39,019 bases of DNA, taken from Zygnema cylindricum (Eukaryota; Streptophyta; Zygnematophyceae; Zygnematales; Zygnemataceae). Below the pieces are notes generated by a model, which was given only the letters and a program-made list of their open reading frames with translations, ran no database searches and had not been told where the DNA came from. Positions within the stretch are counted from its first letter, which is position 1. Every line of letters begins with the position of its first letter. The stretch is taken from positions 1 through 39,019 of the forward strand of contig JBBHKE010002097.1 of the NCBI GenBank assembly GCA_037447655.1, read 5' to 3'. Position numbers and translations under genes: made by a program. Shown here piece by piece: positions 11,600 through 21,158 of this stretch.

Positions 11600-11930
11600 T
11601 AGTGCAGTATTACGTATCGCTGGCCTATTGCCGATATCCGAAATGTACTTTATTTTGACCTATCGTCAATTGATATATTCGCTTTTTAAATATATATCGG
11701 TAAGGAATCTTCCATGAAATGTCGATATATCGAGATGCATTAGCAACAATATCGGATCGATAATCATTGCGATCACTCCATACTTTCATAAGGAATGGAT
11801 TTTGGATTTTTTTTCCAAAACCTCACGCCCTTCGTCCTTTATCCCAGTACAGTACCGCCATCCGTACTTTGGTACGGCCACCACGCAAACCGATATATCA
11901 ACCGATATATCGGAATGTCGATAGGAGACC
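11600..11930. mobile_element. Decayed left part of a hAT-type element
   Basis: Starts tagtgcagtattacgtatcg, then cctattgccgatatccgaaa, matching the order seen in the copy at 12181. It continues with atatcga palindromes to about 11925 and then joins MITE copy E directly. The right terminus is missing, so a rearrangement or deletion probably joined the two. Confidence 0.55.
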
Positions 11931-12052
11931 GCCAATAGAAACGCGAGAATCTTGTTTGCAACCATCGGATTGACAATCCGACAAGTGTGCACGGAGGAAA
12001 GATGTTCCATGTGGCAAAAACAACATCTACAGTAATAACGAGGAGCAATGTA
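11931..12052. mobile_element. CACCGTG foldback MITE, truncated copy E
   Basis: Only the right half survives: the gagaccgccaatagaaac block, then gacaagtgtgcacggaggaa, then a worn terminus near 12050. The left arm is replaced by hAT-like sequence. Confidence 0.7.
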
Positions 12053-12128
12053 GACGTCTACAACCGTCGCAGGTCTTGTAGACGTCTACAATCGTCACAG
12101 GTTTTATACACGTCTACAGCCGTCACAG
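12051..12128. repeat. 28-bp tandem repeat, nearly three copies
   Basis: Units begin at 12051, 12079 and 12107 with tagacgtctacaaccgtc or close variants. The core tagacgtcta is itself palindromic. Diverged relatives of the same words, on the opposite strand, occur around 25890-26005. Confidence 0.85.
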
Positions 12129-12180
12129 TTCAAAGGGAAGTTTTCGTTTTCGGCTTTTCGCAAAATTGGAACCTGATAAG

Positions 12181-12622
12181 TAGTGTTGGGTATCGAGGAC
12201 CCATTGCCGATATTCGATATATATCGAATTTCATGTACCCGATATTCGATATATCGCTTCGATATATCGAATTTCAAACCATCGCGATATATCGCCAATA
12301 TATCGCCGATATATCGTATTGCCGATATATCGAAAATCAAAATTTTACATTTTTTTTTTTAAACCCCCCCCCCCCCCCCCTCGGGGGGGGGGGGGGGGGG
12401 GGGGGGGGCAACAATGCCCGTACGATTTTTCGTACGATTCTCCGTACTCTTTTTCGTACGGTTTTCCGTACTCTGACTGTACGGATATGCAATTTTTGCG
12501 ATATATATCGCGATAATTTATGTTGGTCCCGGTACGATATATCGAGGAATCTGCTCGATCGATATTCGATATATCGAATATCGAAATTATCGCGATATGA
12601 AACTACCCGATACCCAACACTA
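12181..12622. mobile_element. Non-autonomous hAT element, TAGTGTTGGGTATCG termini
   Basis: The ends are tagtgttgggtatcg and its complement cgatacccaacacta. They are flanked by a perfect 8-bp target duplication, ctgataag, at 12173-12180 and 12623-12630, which identifies it as hAT superfamily. The interior is packed with gatatatcg palindromes and contains a C17-TC-G26 block. It has no coding capacity. The right target duplication directly abuts MITE copy C. Confidence 0.92.
12364..12408. repeat. C17-TC-G26 homopolymer pair
   Basis: Seventeen C, then TC, then twenty-six G: an imperfect palindrome of homopolymers able to fold as a hairpin or G-quadruplex. The true lengths are doubtful in assembly. 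Confidence 0.95.
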
Positions 12623-12630
12623 CTGATAAG

Positions 12631-12849
12631 TACACCGTGAATCGTTATTCGGGTTAATATTTTTTTCTTCTCATAAAACATCTTTTCTCCGTACAGGCAT
12701 GTCGGTTTAAAGATCTGACGGTTGCGATTGAAAGTCAAGATTCTCAGCTTCCGATTGACGGTCTCAAATTGAAAATCGGACAGGAGTCTACGGGGAAAAG
12801 ATGTTTCAAGTGGCAAAAATTATCAGCACTAATAGCGATACACGGTGTA
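12631..12849. mobile_element. CACCGTG foldback MITE, copy C
   Basis: 219 bp with outer ends tacaccgtgaatcgttatt and cgatacacggtgta. Its centre is inverted relative to copies A and B: the agatctgacggttgcgat block comes first. Inner arms are catcttttctccgtacaggc and a diverged partner. TA lies at both ends. Confidence 0.88.
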
Positions 12850-15323
12850 GTACGAAGTACCTGCACTAAAAGACAAAGTTACATCTCAAGGTTTCGGCTA
12901 CATGAGCACACCCCTTAAGATTCTTTCAGAAAATTAAAACTGATATTCCTCTACTGTACTCTTTCACCTGACAGCCTGGCATAGTGGCTGCCATTATGCA
13001 ATTAAGTGGCACGCGCGCAAAATGACAAAACAGTCCTTGGCAATCTTACCACCGACCAGGCAGCTCGAGAAAGAAAGACTCGCGGCATCATTTCAACGGA
13101 ATTCGTAAAAAAATAGCTGTGGATATTTTGAAACCCGCTATCGACAGGCTGTCACATAGACACGTGTCCATGCACGCGGCCGTGACTGGACAGTGTATTC
13201 AACATGCACGATTCGTTGGCCGAGCTGACGGCGTGCCTTTGAGGCCGTCAGAAATTGAAAACGGATTGTACTTTTTTCACTATGTACAAAATAGTACATA
13301 GATCGTACTTTTTGTCAGAATTTGACGGCAGTTTCTCTTGGCTGCTGTAGATAGGGTTATGGTTTTAAAGTGTTTAATGGTTTATCGAAAAACGGATGAC
13401 GTGGCGCGTGACCGTTTAACTATTCGCCGCGTCTTTAACGGCCGTCATTGATGGAATACGAGGAATTAACCTGCGCGTTCGAATGATTCCACCCGCAAAC
13501 TGGAACGAGGACACGGAAACAAAACTGTCTATTCTGGATCGCAACAACGGAACTGGCCGTCACTACATGTTCCCTCAGATTTCAACAGTAACAAAACATA
13601 CGAATAATCACTCGGCTCAATTCAAGTTACCGTTGATTTTAAGCGCAATCATATTCAATTATTCATATTATAAAAAAATGGTTACGTGACACACATTCCA
13701 CTTTAAAAGATTCTCATAATTGTTGAGGATCTAATTGAGCGAACATCCGTCCTTAGTACAACCTTGTTGAATTTAACTAATGAGGGTGAGTCAAATTAGC
13801 GTGGACTTCACCTGAGATGCATTCCATATTCGATTAAAGATACATACAATAATGACAGCCAATTTCTCCCACATAACATTTTGAGCATAATGCTCATAGC
13901 CGCTTTAAGTGGGAATTTAGCATTTAAATTGAAATTTGTGTAGATGCATTTCAAATGTTTACCATGAATCAACAAAGATTATCTTAGATCACATGATGTC
14001 CCATACATGCTTTTGGGGTTGTTCGTGTGGATATACTAAATAATTTCAAGCATCCATTAAATTTTCACCTATTTAGAGTGAAATTTACACTAAAATACAC
14101 TTTGAAAAAAAAGGACTTAAGCTAATTACTCTAAGAATAGTGTAATTGAATTCCATGCTATTTGAGGAAACTTACATTAATGTCGGTAAGCATTTAAATT
14201 GATTTTTAGTCAAAAATAGTAAACAATTAAAAAATAGCCTGCAAAATTTGAAACATATGCTATCTACATTGAATTGTAGCATCAGCAATGTCAACAAGAC
14301 AAAAAAAAATCAACCCTCCTTGTTTTTATTACATTATTTAAATACAATAATGAAAATTATGGTGAGCATTTTTAGCGGTATGTGCGGCGACTGTGGTAAA
14401 ATTTCCAGCGGGATCCACGCTAATTATTCCTAAATGGAATTGTACTTTGATTGGGATTCCACAGGAAGGCGCGTAAAAAGATCTCTGAATTTTATTTGAA
14501 TTACTCTGATTAGTATAATGGCGAAATTGCAATTCAATCACACTAGAATCCTCACTCGTTGCGGTGATTATGGCAATCAACATCAGATTTACTTATGATA
14601 TTTCGGAAGAATCCACACTATTTAGGGGCATTACTGTAATTAAAGTGTTAACAATAGGATAGTATCTGTAGGAAATACCCACACTATTTATTAAGCCATT
14701 TCAATCAAAGTCTATGCAATTGAAATATCTTCCAAAAAATTGTTCATATTTACGACTTCATTTTTCCACCTCTAGGCTATCTGTTGTAAAAAATGAAAAA
14801 ATCTAGGCCTAAACCTAAATCTTAATTTTTGGGAGAAAGCAATTTTTCAGAAAAAAGAGGGAGAAAGAGCACTTTACAGTTTAATCTCTCTCTTCCCTTC
14901 TAAGCCTTCTCCCCCATTCCCTTCTCCCTCCCTCTTATCTCCCACACATGCGAACATGACAACGTGGATTAAAAAAAGAGAGAGAGAAAAAGGAAAAGAA
15001 GTAAAAGCTAAGAACACTTAGCGGAGAAATGAATGGGAGTGCAATGTTGAGACACCGCAATGTCTTTTTAAGTAAAGCAAACCGGCGAACTCAATGGCAC
15101 ATTTCAAATTTGGGATGAGTCTGACTGCCGCCTCGCGGTTCGAACTTTTAAAAATGCGCCGTCCCTACAATTACAGAAACCTCTCGATGTAACCGCACCG
15201 GCTAACCCTAGGTGAGCTTTTGTCCTGTGGCTTTTGTCCTGTGGCTGGGTAGACGCTTTTGTTTCCATGTTGTCGTTACAGTTTTAGGGTTCGGACCATA
15301 TGCAGCCGTTTGGACGGGCAAGC
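12850..15323. other. No recognisable gene
   Basis: Mixed-composition DNA. A short CT-rich tract lies at 14880-14940. Two similar blocks, ccacactattta near 14614 and 14687, hint at another worn repeat. No open frame exceeds 81 residues and none shows a domain. Confidence 0.5.
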
Positions 15324-15345
15324 TACACCGTGAATCGTTATTAGC
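15324..15345 (+). repeat. Left terminal inverted repeat of the large element
   Basis: Begins TACACCGTGAATCGTTATTA; 22 bp are perfectly complementary to 24876-24897. No closer partner in inverted orientation is visible. Confidence 0.7.
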
Positions 15346-15489
15346 TTATAGAAATTATTAGTGTATATAATGAATTAGTGTCATTTACGCTAATTTGTGT
15401 ATCAATAGCATTTTCAAAAAAATGTTTAATTGTAATTTCTCCATAACGCTGATTTGGGTATACATGATCCGCCGTCGTAGCATATACGG

Positions 15490-15740
15490 TAAAATAGGTA
15501 GAAGTACAAAATTTGACAATCCGTACGACGTGGCGTCCTTCCACTGTACAAAATCCATAATTCTATTTTGGGTTTGCGAATATACAATCATTACACCGTG
15601 CATAATTATACACTAAAATAGGTACGAGTAAAAACCGTCAAAATGTACGGGTATGTGTACTTTCACTTAAGTTCATTCGTGACTCTAATAAGCGTTTGTT
15701 TCGCACGCGGTGAATATGATTACAGTAAAATAGGTGCGAG
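15490..15740. repeat. Left subterminal repeats with a taaaataggt core
   Basis: The core occurs at 15490, 15613 and 15726 (spacings 123 and 113). Each lies in a similar context: an upstream gtgaatat- or gcataat-like word and, 20-35 nt downstream, a gtacg-containing word. Repeats inside a transposon end are typical transposase-binding arrays; that role is inferred. Confidence 0.6.
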
Positions 15741-16126
15741 GACAACATAGGATGATACGTACATTGTCGCGTCATATAGTCGATTCTATGCTCCGGGGTT
15801 GTAAAACGCAATTATCTCATAACGTTATGTAACCGTATAACTATAATACGTTCAATCATTTCAGTTTGTTATTGTATGTAGAACGCAACTATAGCAACCA
15901 ACATTCCCTGTTTATGTTTCGTTTCATATAACTTACAGTGAACCCAGCGATTGATTTTAATATCGTTGTCGTACGCGGTGAGAACGAGCGTTGTATGACG
16001 TTAAATATGGACCCTTAACCTTAATAAGGTGCCCGGCGGCTTGCTTTATTAGAATTAATGTATTGTAATATTGGGACATAAGTGTATTAACGATACGTTT
16101 ATTTAGACCAGACGTCGAACAAGCCT

Positions 16127-16215
16127 CTTATTAGTATCATTGTTAATTCTAATTGAACGTAAAACGAAGAAAAACCACTTATTAGGATACATGTTAATTC
16201 TAATTGGCGGTAATA
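16127..16215. repeat. Two-copy repeat: cttattag ... ttaattctaattg
   Basis: A block beginning cttattag and ending gttaattctaattg occurs at about 16128-16156 and again at about 16178-16205, upstream of the transposase start. It may be part of the promoter or end region of the element. Confidence 0.6.
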
Positions 16216-16764
16216 CGCCGACGAAAGATGATCAGTCTCCGTTGGAAGATTATCATTGGCTGTTGCCAAAAACACGTGGCATGTTTACTATCCACGCATT
16301 CCTAAAGTTGGTCAGTTTTCGTACGTGACGTTAGAACAACCGTTTTTCGGGGTTACGACGCCGCATTTTCCCCATCATCTTTTTGCCGTACGCACTGTAA
16401 GCGGGAGGTCTTTCCATGGCGTTGACAACATTTCATCGACGACGTCAGTTTTGAAATATTTTGCCAAATCGAAACATTTTTAACGTAATCCCGCTTCTAT
16501 TCCCGCGTTTTTAAATATTTAAAAATTAAAAGGCATAATAAAATTCAAAATTTGAATTTTTAACAAAAATTTTAAAATGGCAAATCCCTCCATTTTTACC
16601 GCAAAAATTCACTTTCGGTTGCATCTCGTGTATTATATAAATGTATTTGTGATGATGAAGACGACACTATCACCACTTTTTCCTTATTTGCTTGGGTTGC
16701 CATTTTTTTCCTTTGCAGCAACTCTTATTTTTTATTTTTTAGGTGATATTAAGGTTTTGAAATT

Positions 16765-17137
16765 ATGTGGACCCTTAATAGAATTTGGGGTGCCAACCCT
16801 GCCAATAACATCAACAATCCACACAAAGCTCAGATTGAACAAGATGAAGAAATGGAAAGGGTCGACGAGGAAATTGCATTTCCGAACGAGGAAGGGAGTG
16901 AGGCGGAAGTCGAAACCTCAGTTGACCCGACGGCCATTGTGGAAGGGTTTTTTCCGTCCTCGGCCAATTCGAGAGGACGTGTTTCTCATAGGAAAGTTCA
17001 ACACGTGTCGACTAAGGTAACACGACTGCGAGTTATAAATTGGATGCTGAGGGATTGCCAAAAAAACGGGTTGAAAAAACTCATTCCAAGGACGTTGAGG
17101 AAGTTTCCCGAGCATTTTACCGGAGTCTACAATACAA
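16765..17137 (+). CDS. Transposase exon 1
   Basis: Starts at ATG 16765; in-frame stops at 16744 and 16750 close the frame upstream, so this start is the earliest possible without another exon. It codes an acidic N-terminal stretch (EQDEEMERVDEE) and then a basic region, with VINWMLRDCQKNGLKKLI near its end. The donor is A|GTAAGC. The overlapping frame beginning at 16577 is a different phase and could only be an upstream exon. Confidence 0.7.
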
Positions 17138-17970
17138 GTAAGCCATTTTAAACATACCTCATCTCATTTATTAAATGGTTTCGTCGCATCCTTTCTGTTT
17201 TTTTATTATTTCCATTAACAATGCGGTGTTTTATTTTATTATTGTTGTGCTTCTAAAGTATTTGTACATTATTATGTTGGACCGCCGCCTTTCATTCTCA
17301 ATCTACATCCTAACTTGTCATTGCCTCGCCATTAGTGCGTGTTTTTTTATGTTGTCGGTTGGTATGCATTGTCTTGTTATATTTTGGTATTATTTTCATC
17401 GTGTCCTACGATTTCCTTGTGGGGACAACGTATTAGCGACGAAGGGTCTTTGTCGCGGTGTATGCGACGACATCGTGTCGTCGCTTCAATGATGGGTACG
17501 ACAAATTCATTGAATGTATGAGGACGCCTCGTTTGGTCGAAAGTGCGAATGACTGACGACAGTGGTTTGTCGTTTCGACTAAACCACCGACGACATCAGT
17601 TCAATCAATCCAACGTTGGTATACGCTAATGTAATTCGCGGTCGTCAACGTTGTTTCGTCAATTCACTGTTGGGAAACGCGAATATATTTGAGCGCTCGA
17701 CGACATTGTGTCGTCGCTTGGATGTCGATTCTGTAAGTTCGCAGGGCCAACGGTTAAATTTTCCGTCGGTTAATAGTTGTCTATATTTTTACAGCAGCAC
17801 GATCTAAGTAAAGGTCTGACCAAAAGTGCGTCTTTTACGTTATTTTTTTCTCCCTTAATTGTGTATCTACTTTGTTTCCCGGGAAGCAATTGTTTTTTTT
17901 CTCCATGGAGGGCGACCGACGACCATTCAAACGACTTCGCTCAGCCATTCAGCGACGATATCGTCCATGA

Positions 17971-18798
17971 CTAAATGAAACCGAGGTAGGGGGTCATATA
18001 CCTAGAGGGGAGAATTTAGTGAGGGAAAGGGAGGCGGTTATAGAACAATTTAGGGAAGAAAAGGAGATACCGTTAGGGGAGGATATTGAAAGAGAACGTG
18101 AGGAAGGGGCGGAACTTGTCAGGGAGAAGGAAATAGAGGGGGCGGAAGAAAGGCAAATTTTGGATGAGGAGGCGGTTGGGCATGAGATACCCAGAGCGGA
18201 GGTGGTAGTTCAAGAGAGGGGGGCAACCGGAGGAGTATTAGGGAATAGGGTTGAACCGGAGGAGGGTGGTGGGGAAAGGGTTGGAACGGAGTTGGTTTTG
18301 ACGAAGGGGGAGGAATCGGGTGCCAAAATAGAGGCGATGGAGGAATCGGAGGCGGTGGGGAGGGAAGGTACGGGGACGGAGAGGGTAGTAAGGAGAAGTG
18401 TGCCGGAGGGGGGGGTTCCGGATGAAGGGGTTGGAGCCGAGGAAGAAGGTGTCCGCGAAGTAGAAGGGGGTAAGGAAAAAGACGAAGAATACGACCCCTC
18501 GAGAACCGCGTCGGACGAGCCTATAGAGGACGGGGAAGAGCCTACGGAAGAGGGGGAAGTGCCGGAAGAAACCGAATCGTCGGACATTCCGGTGACGAAA
18601 TACGAGGACGATTCGACAACCTCGGACGAGCAATCTTCGGAGAGCTCGGAGAGGCGCATGGAGGAAGAATATGGAGACGAAGACGAGGTTGTTGCTTTTC
18701 CTCCTTCACCGAACCGCGAAAGAGCTATCGTGGCGGTACAACCACCTCAAATTCCGGCCGACCATGATGTTCCTGTTCGAGAGGAAGAACCCGATTAG
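17971..18798 (+). CDS. Glu-rich acidic protein, N-terminal part, nested in transposase intron
   Basis: This frame is open from 17971, after TGA 17968, to TAG 18796. There is no ATG in the first ~120 codons, so it probably begins with an exon spliced from upstream; GAG 17983-17985 could serve as an acceptor. The product is very rich in Glu, Gly, Arg and Val, with EREREEGAE-type runs. An acidic Ser/Thr-rich tail (DEQSSESSERRMEEEYGDED) and a Pro-containing segment follow. No enzymatic motif is visible. Ten codons beyond the TAG the same frame enters the next ORF, so the two were probably one gene. It is on the same strand as the transposase, and its base use is much more G-rich than its surroundings. 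A transposition accessory or DNA-bridging protein is only a guess. Confidence 0.55.
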   Translation, partial: LNETEVGGHIPRGENLVREREAVIEQFREEKEIPLGEDIEREREEGAELVREKEIEGAEERQILDEEAVGHEIPRAEVVVQERGATGGVLGNRVEPEEGGGERVGTELVLTKGEESGAKIEAMEESEAVGREGTGTERVVRRSVPEGGVPDEGVGAEEEGVREVEGGKEKDEEYDPSRTASDEPIEDGEEPTEEGEVPEETESSDIPVTKYEDDSTTSDEQSSESSERRMEEEYGDEDEVVAFPPSPNRERAIVAVQPPQIPADHDVPVREEEPD

Positions 18799-18828
18799 TT
18801 TTTTCCGCCTCCCGTCGGAGATGAGGCC

Positions 18829-19434
18829 ATGGATGGCTTCCGACCATCGGGGGCCCACTACATCCCAGTCGAGGAGTGGCCACACTATTGGCGTTATGGG
18901 GAGGCTCGGCCTCTTGTACGGAATTTGAAACCCGTCCCGGAAATTCTAGACATCCCTCCGGATGTCCCCGCCCACCCAACATGGTTGTACATCGCATCGT
19001 ACAACCATGCTTCAAATTTCCCTTACATTAGGCATTTTCAGCCTAATGATGAACGTTTTACATGGATTCTACGTCGACCGATCGGATTCGAAATCGATGT
19101 GTCGGAATTAATGCGGCATTATCACCCTTGGGATCCACGGTTATTCACCATTCTACGTCGTGCAATTCGTACTCCGGAGCTAAACGAATTTTTAGAGGCT
19201 CGAAGTGCGGTTTTACAACGCTTCCGAAATGTGCAAGTGAGGCGTACGTACCTTTGGGAAAATCCGAGGGTCCCATATGTCGATGAGCCCCCTCCACCGC
19301 CGGAATTGGAGCAATTGAGGAATGAAGTTGAAAATCTCAATCGGAGGGTCGAGGCTCAAGAATTAGCGATGAGAGAGGTTCGTCGCTTAATTAATAATCT
19401 CACGCGAGAGCTTGCAGGAATTAGGCGTCGTTGA
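18829..19434 (+). CDS. 201-residue protein with C-terminal coiled coil, nested in transposase intron
   Basis: ATG 18829 to TGA 19432. The N-terminal ~150 residues are rich in Trp, Tyr, Pro and His (EEWPHYWRYGEARP; FTWILRRPIGFEIDV; MRHYHPWDPRLFTIL) and look like a folded domain I do not recognise. A five-proline linker (DEPPPPPELEQLRN) then leads into a leucine/hydrophobic heptad region of ~40 residues, predicted as a coiled coil suited to dimerisation. It is in frame with the preceding Glu-rich ORF across the single TAG at 18796, so this may be its C-terminal domain rather than a separate protein. Its position inside the transposase intron suggests a second transposon-encoded protein made by alternative splicing or its own promoter. 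Confidence 0.65.
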   Translation: MDGFRPSGAHYIPVEEWPHYWRYGEARPLVRNLKPVPEILDIPPDVPAHPTWLYIASYNHASNFPYIRHFQPNDERFTWILRRPIGFEIDVSELMRHYHPWDPRLFTILRRAIRTPELNEFLEARSAVLQRFRNVQVRRTYLWENPRVPYVDEPPPPPELEQLRNEVENLNRRVEAQELAMREVRRLINNLTRELAGIRRR

Positions 19435-19945
19435 TGCGAGATGATGAAGGTCAATTTCACGACCTTCATTCGACAGAGAGGTATCCCGATTTCTCCCTCA
19501 CCCTACATTGCATGTCCCAATGTTTTGTTTGCTTTATATTTTTTCCACACGTGTATAAATTTAATATATCTCTTCCATTTTCTAGCTTTGTGAATGTAAA
19601 TTAAATTTTAACTCTTACCATTGGATTTGCTGATGTCGGCATTGTGTTTGATAGTTCTCATTCCCGGTTTAACGACGAGACAGGGTCGTCACTAAACAGT
19701 AAAATTTTCATTAGTGGTCGGCAAACGACTACGTATCAACGTCGTTTACGAAAAAAGTTGTCAATTCGTTGATTTAACGACGACTTTCTGTCATCGCTGA
19801 ATCAACAAGAGTAGCACTTCGTTGCTAAATATTCCCGTATCTCTTTACTGTCACTTTAATTTGTTATATTGCTTACTATTGTGACTAATGAAGTGACACA
19901 CATAATAAAACTCATTTAATCTATTACATTGTGTATTGTGTACAG

Positions 19946-20425
19946 AGTATCAAAAGGCCAAGCGATGGTGGATTGAGAGGAGGAATACGCTTGACAGAAT
20001 ACGAGAGACAACTAGGACATTCTCTTCTTCTAGTTTCAGGAAGAGATCAGTGGCTGTTACCAAGGCTTTCCAAGGACGAGGAAGGAAGGAAGCTGCTTGG
20101 GTGACAGTCATACACGAAGAGTTACTTTCCGATTTTGAACATTTTAAGAAAGCGGGTATGAAGATGTCCACCACAATTCTCGGGGACATCGCTAGGGACA
20201 TTATAAGAGAAATGAGGAAAGAGAACGGACCCGAATGGTTCAACAAGGACGGGTCCGAAATACATCCGGTAATAAATAAAAGGTGGGTGCAAAGGTGTCA
20301 AGCGAAGCACAACATCGTTGTGCTGGCACAAAAGGGTAAACTACAATGCTCACCCGAGAAAGAGGAATACATTGAGCGTACAGTGGCCTTCCACATGGGC
20401 GTGCTGATGCGAGGGTTTGAATCCG
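19946..20425 (+). CDS. Transposase exon 2
   Basis: The acceptor TGTACAG precedes it and the donor G|GTGAGT follows. Codes KAKRWWIERRNTLD, then a helix-turn-helix-like basic region (SFRKRSVAVTKAFQGRGRKE), then GPEWFNKDG and VINKRWVQRCQAKHN. That order is found in DDE_1 transposases between the DNA-binding and catalytic parts. It is open throughout. Confidence 0.8.
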
Positions 20426-20571
20426 GTGAGTCACTCTACATTATGAAAATATTATAATGATGGTTCATTTTTTTGAAATATGTTTTGTTTTCGTTGTATT
20501 CCCTACTTAACGACATACACTAAAAAAGTATGAAATTTGTTTGTTTTGGTTTGCCGTTGCATGTATACTAG

Positions 20572-20823
20572 GAATTTTCAACGAAGACCTAGTGGAAAAC
20601 ATGGATGAAACACACGTGATCGTCAACACCGACAATGGAAAGACTTTGGGATTTCGAGGGGATGATGTAGTGAAATACGCCGACGTCGCGGGTGGAAGTG
20701 AATCCATGACTCTCATGGTGCGAATAACTGGTGGGGTGAACGCTCGTATCGAAAACCCGATGATAATTTTTGCAAATCGTGGGAGGAGTTACCCAATACA
20801 AGGTTTACTGGACACCGTTCCGG
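20572..20823 (+). CDS. Transposase exon 3, first catalytic Asp
   Basis: Flanked by ATACTAG and G|GTGAGT. Contains NMDETHVIVNTDNGKTLGFR, where the Asp of MDET is the first catalytic residue of the family, followed by the strand-rich region ESMTLMVRITGG and PMIIFANRG. It is open throughout. Confidence 0.85.
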
Positions 20824-21158
20824 GTGAGTTTTTTCTCCCAAATCTAATGTTTTCATTTTTATTTTGATGTATGTTTGTTTTTGATGAAGGTCTCTCTATT
20901 TATCTCCATCTCATATTTGTGTCTAATCTTATATGTATATCTCTCTACTTCGCCCTCTTATACCTCCTCCCTCTCTCTCCCACTACAAATTTACGTTATT
21001 TTCGTTCATTAGCTCTCTAACTTCTCTTATCTCAAACAATGACTCCTATGACAAGCTACCTATGGTACACGTAGATTACTTTCCCCATAAGGCAAAATTA
21101 CGCAAGCAAAAATAAAAGTTAATTTTGTCTTCTTTTTGTTGTTTTTTTATATTTTCAG

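Larger units (their letters stand above)
17138..19945 (+). other. Transposase intron 1 (2.8 kb) hosting a second gene
   Basis: Bounded by GTAAGC and TGTACAG, with matching phase on both sides. It contains the Glu-rich/coiled-coil gene and several CGACGA inverted repeats, for example 17464-17484. Its size is exceptional beside the 146 and 335 bp of the other two introns. Confidence 0.65.

Noticed and set aside
12337-12816. Open frames of 159 and 217 residues crossing the hAT element at 12.2-12.8 kb
   Set aside because: They run through the terminal repeats and the C/G homopolymers of a non-coding element. Arg/Tyr/Ile-rich translations come from gatatatcg palindromes.
16577-16760. Hydrophobic ORF before transposase exon 1
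   Set aside because: It is in a different phase from the transposase, and no donor/acceptor pair clearly links it. Left unannotated as a gene.
18210-18659. Minus-strand frames opposite the Glu-rich ORF
   Set aside because: Ser/Pro-rich shadows of the acidic coding strand, which has the better-supported context.
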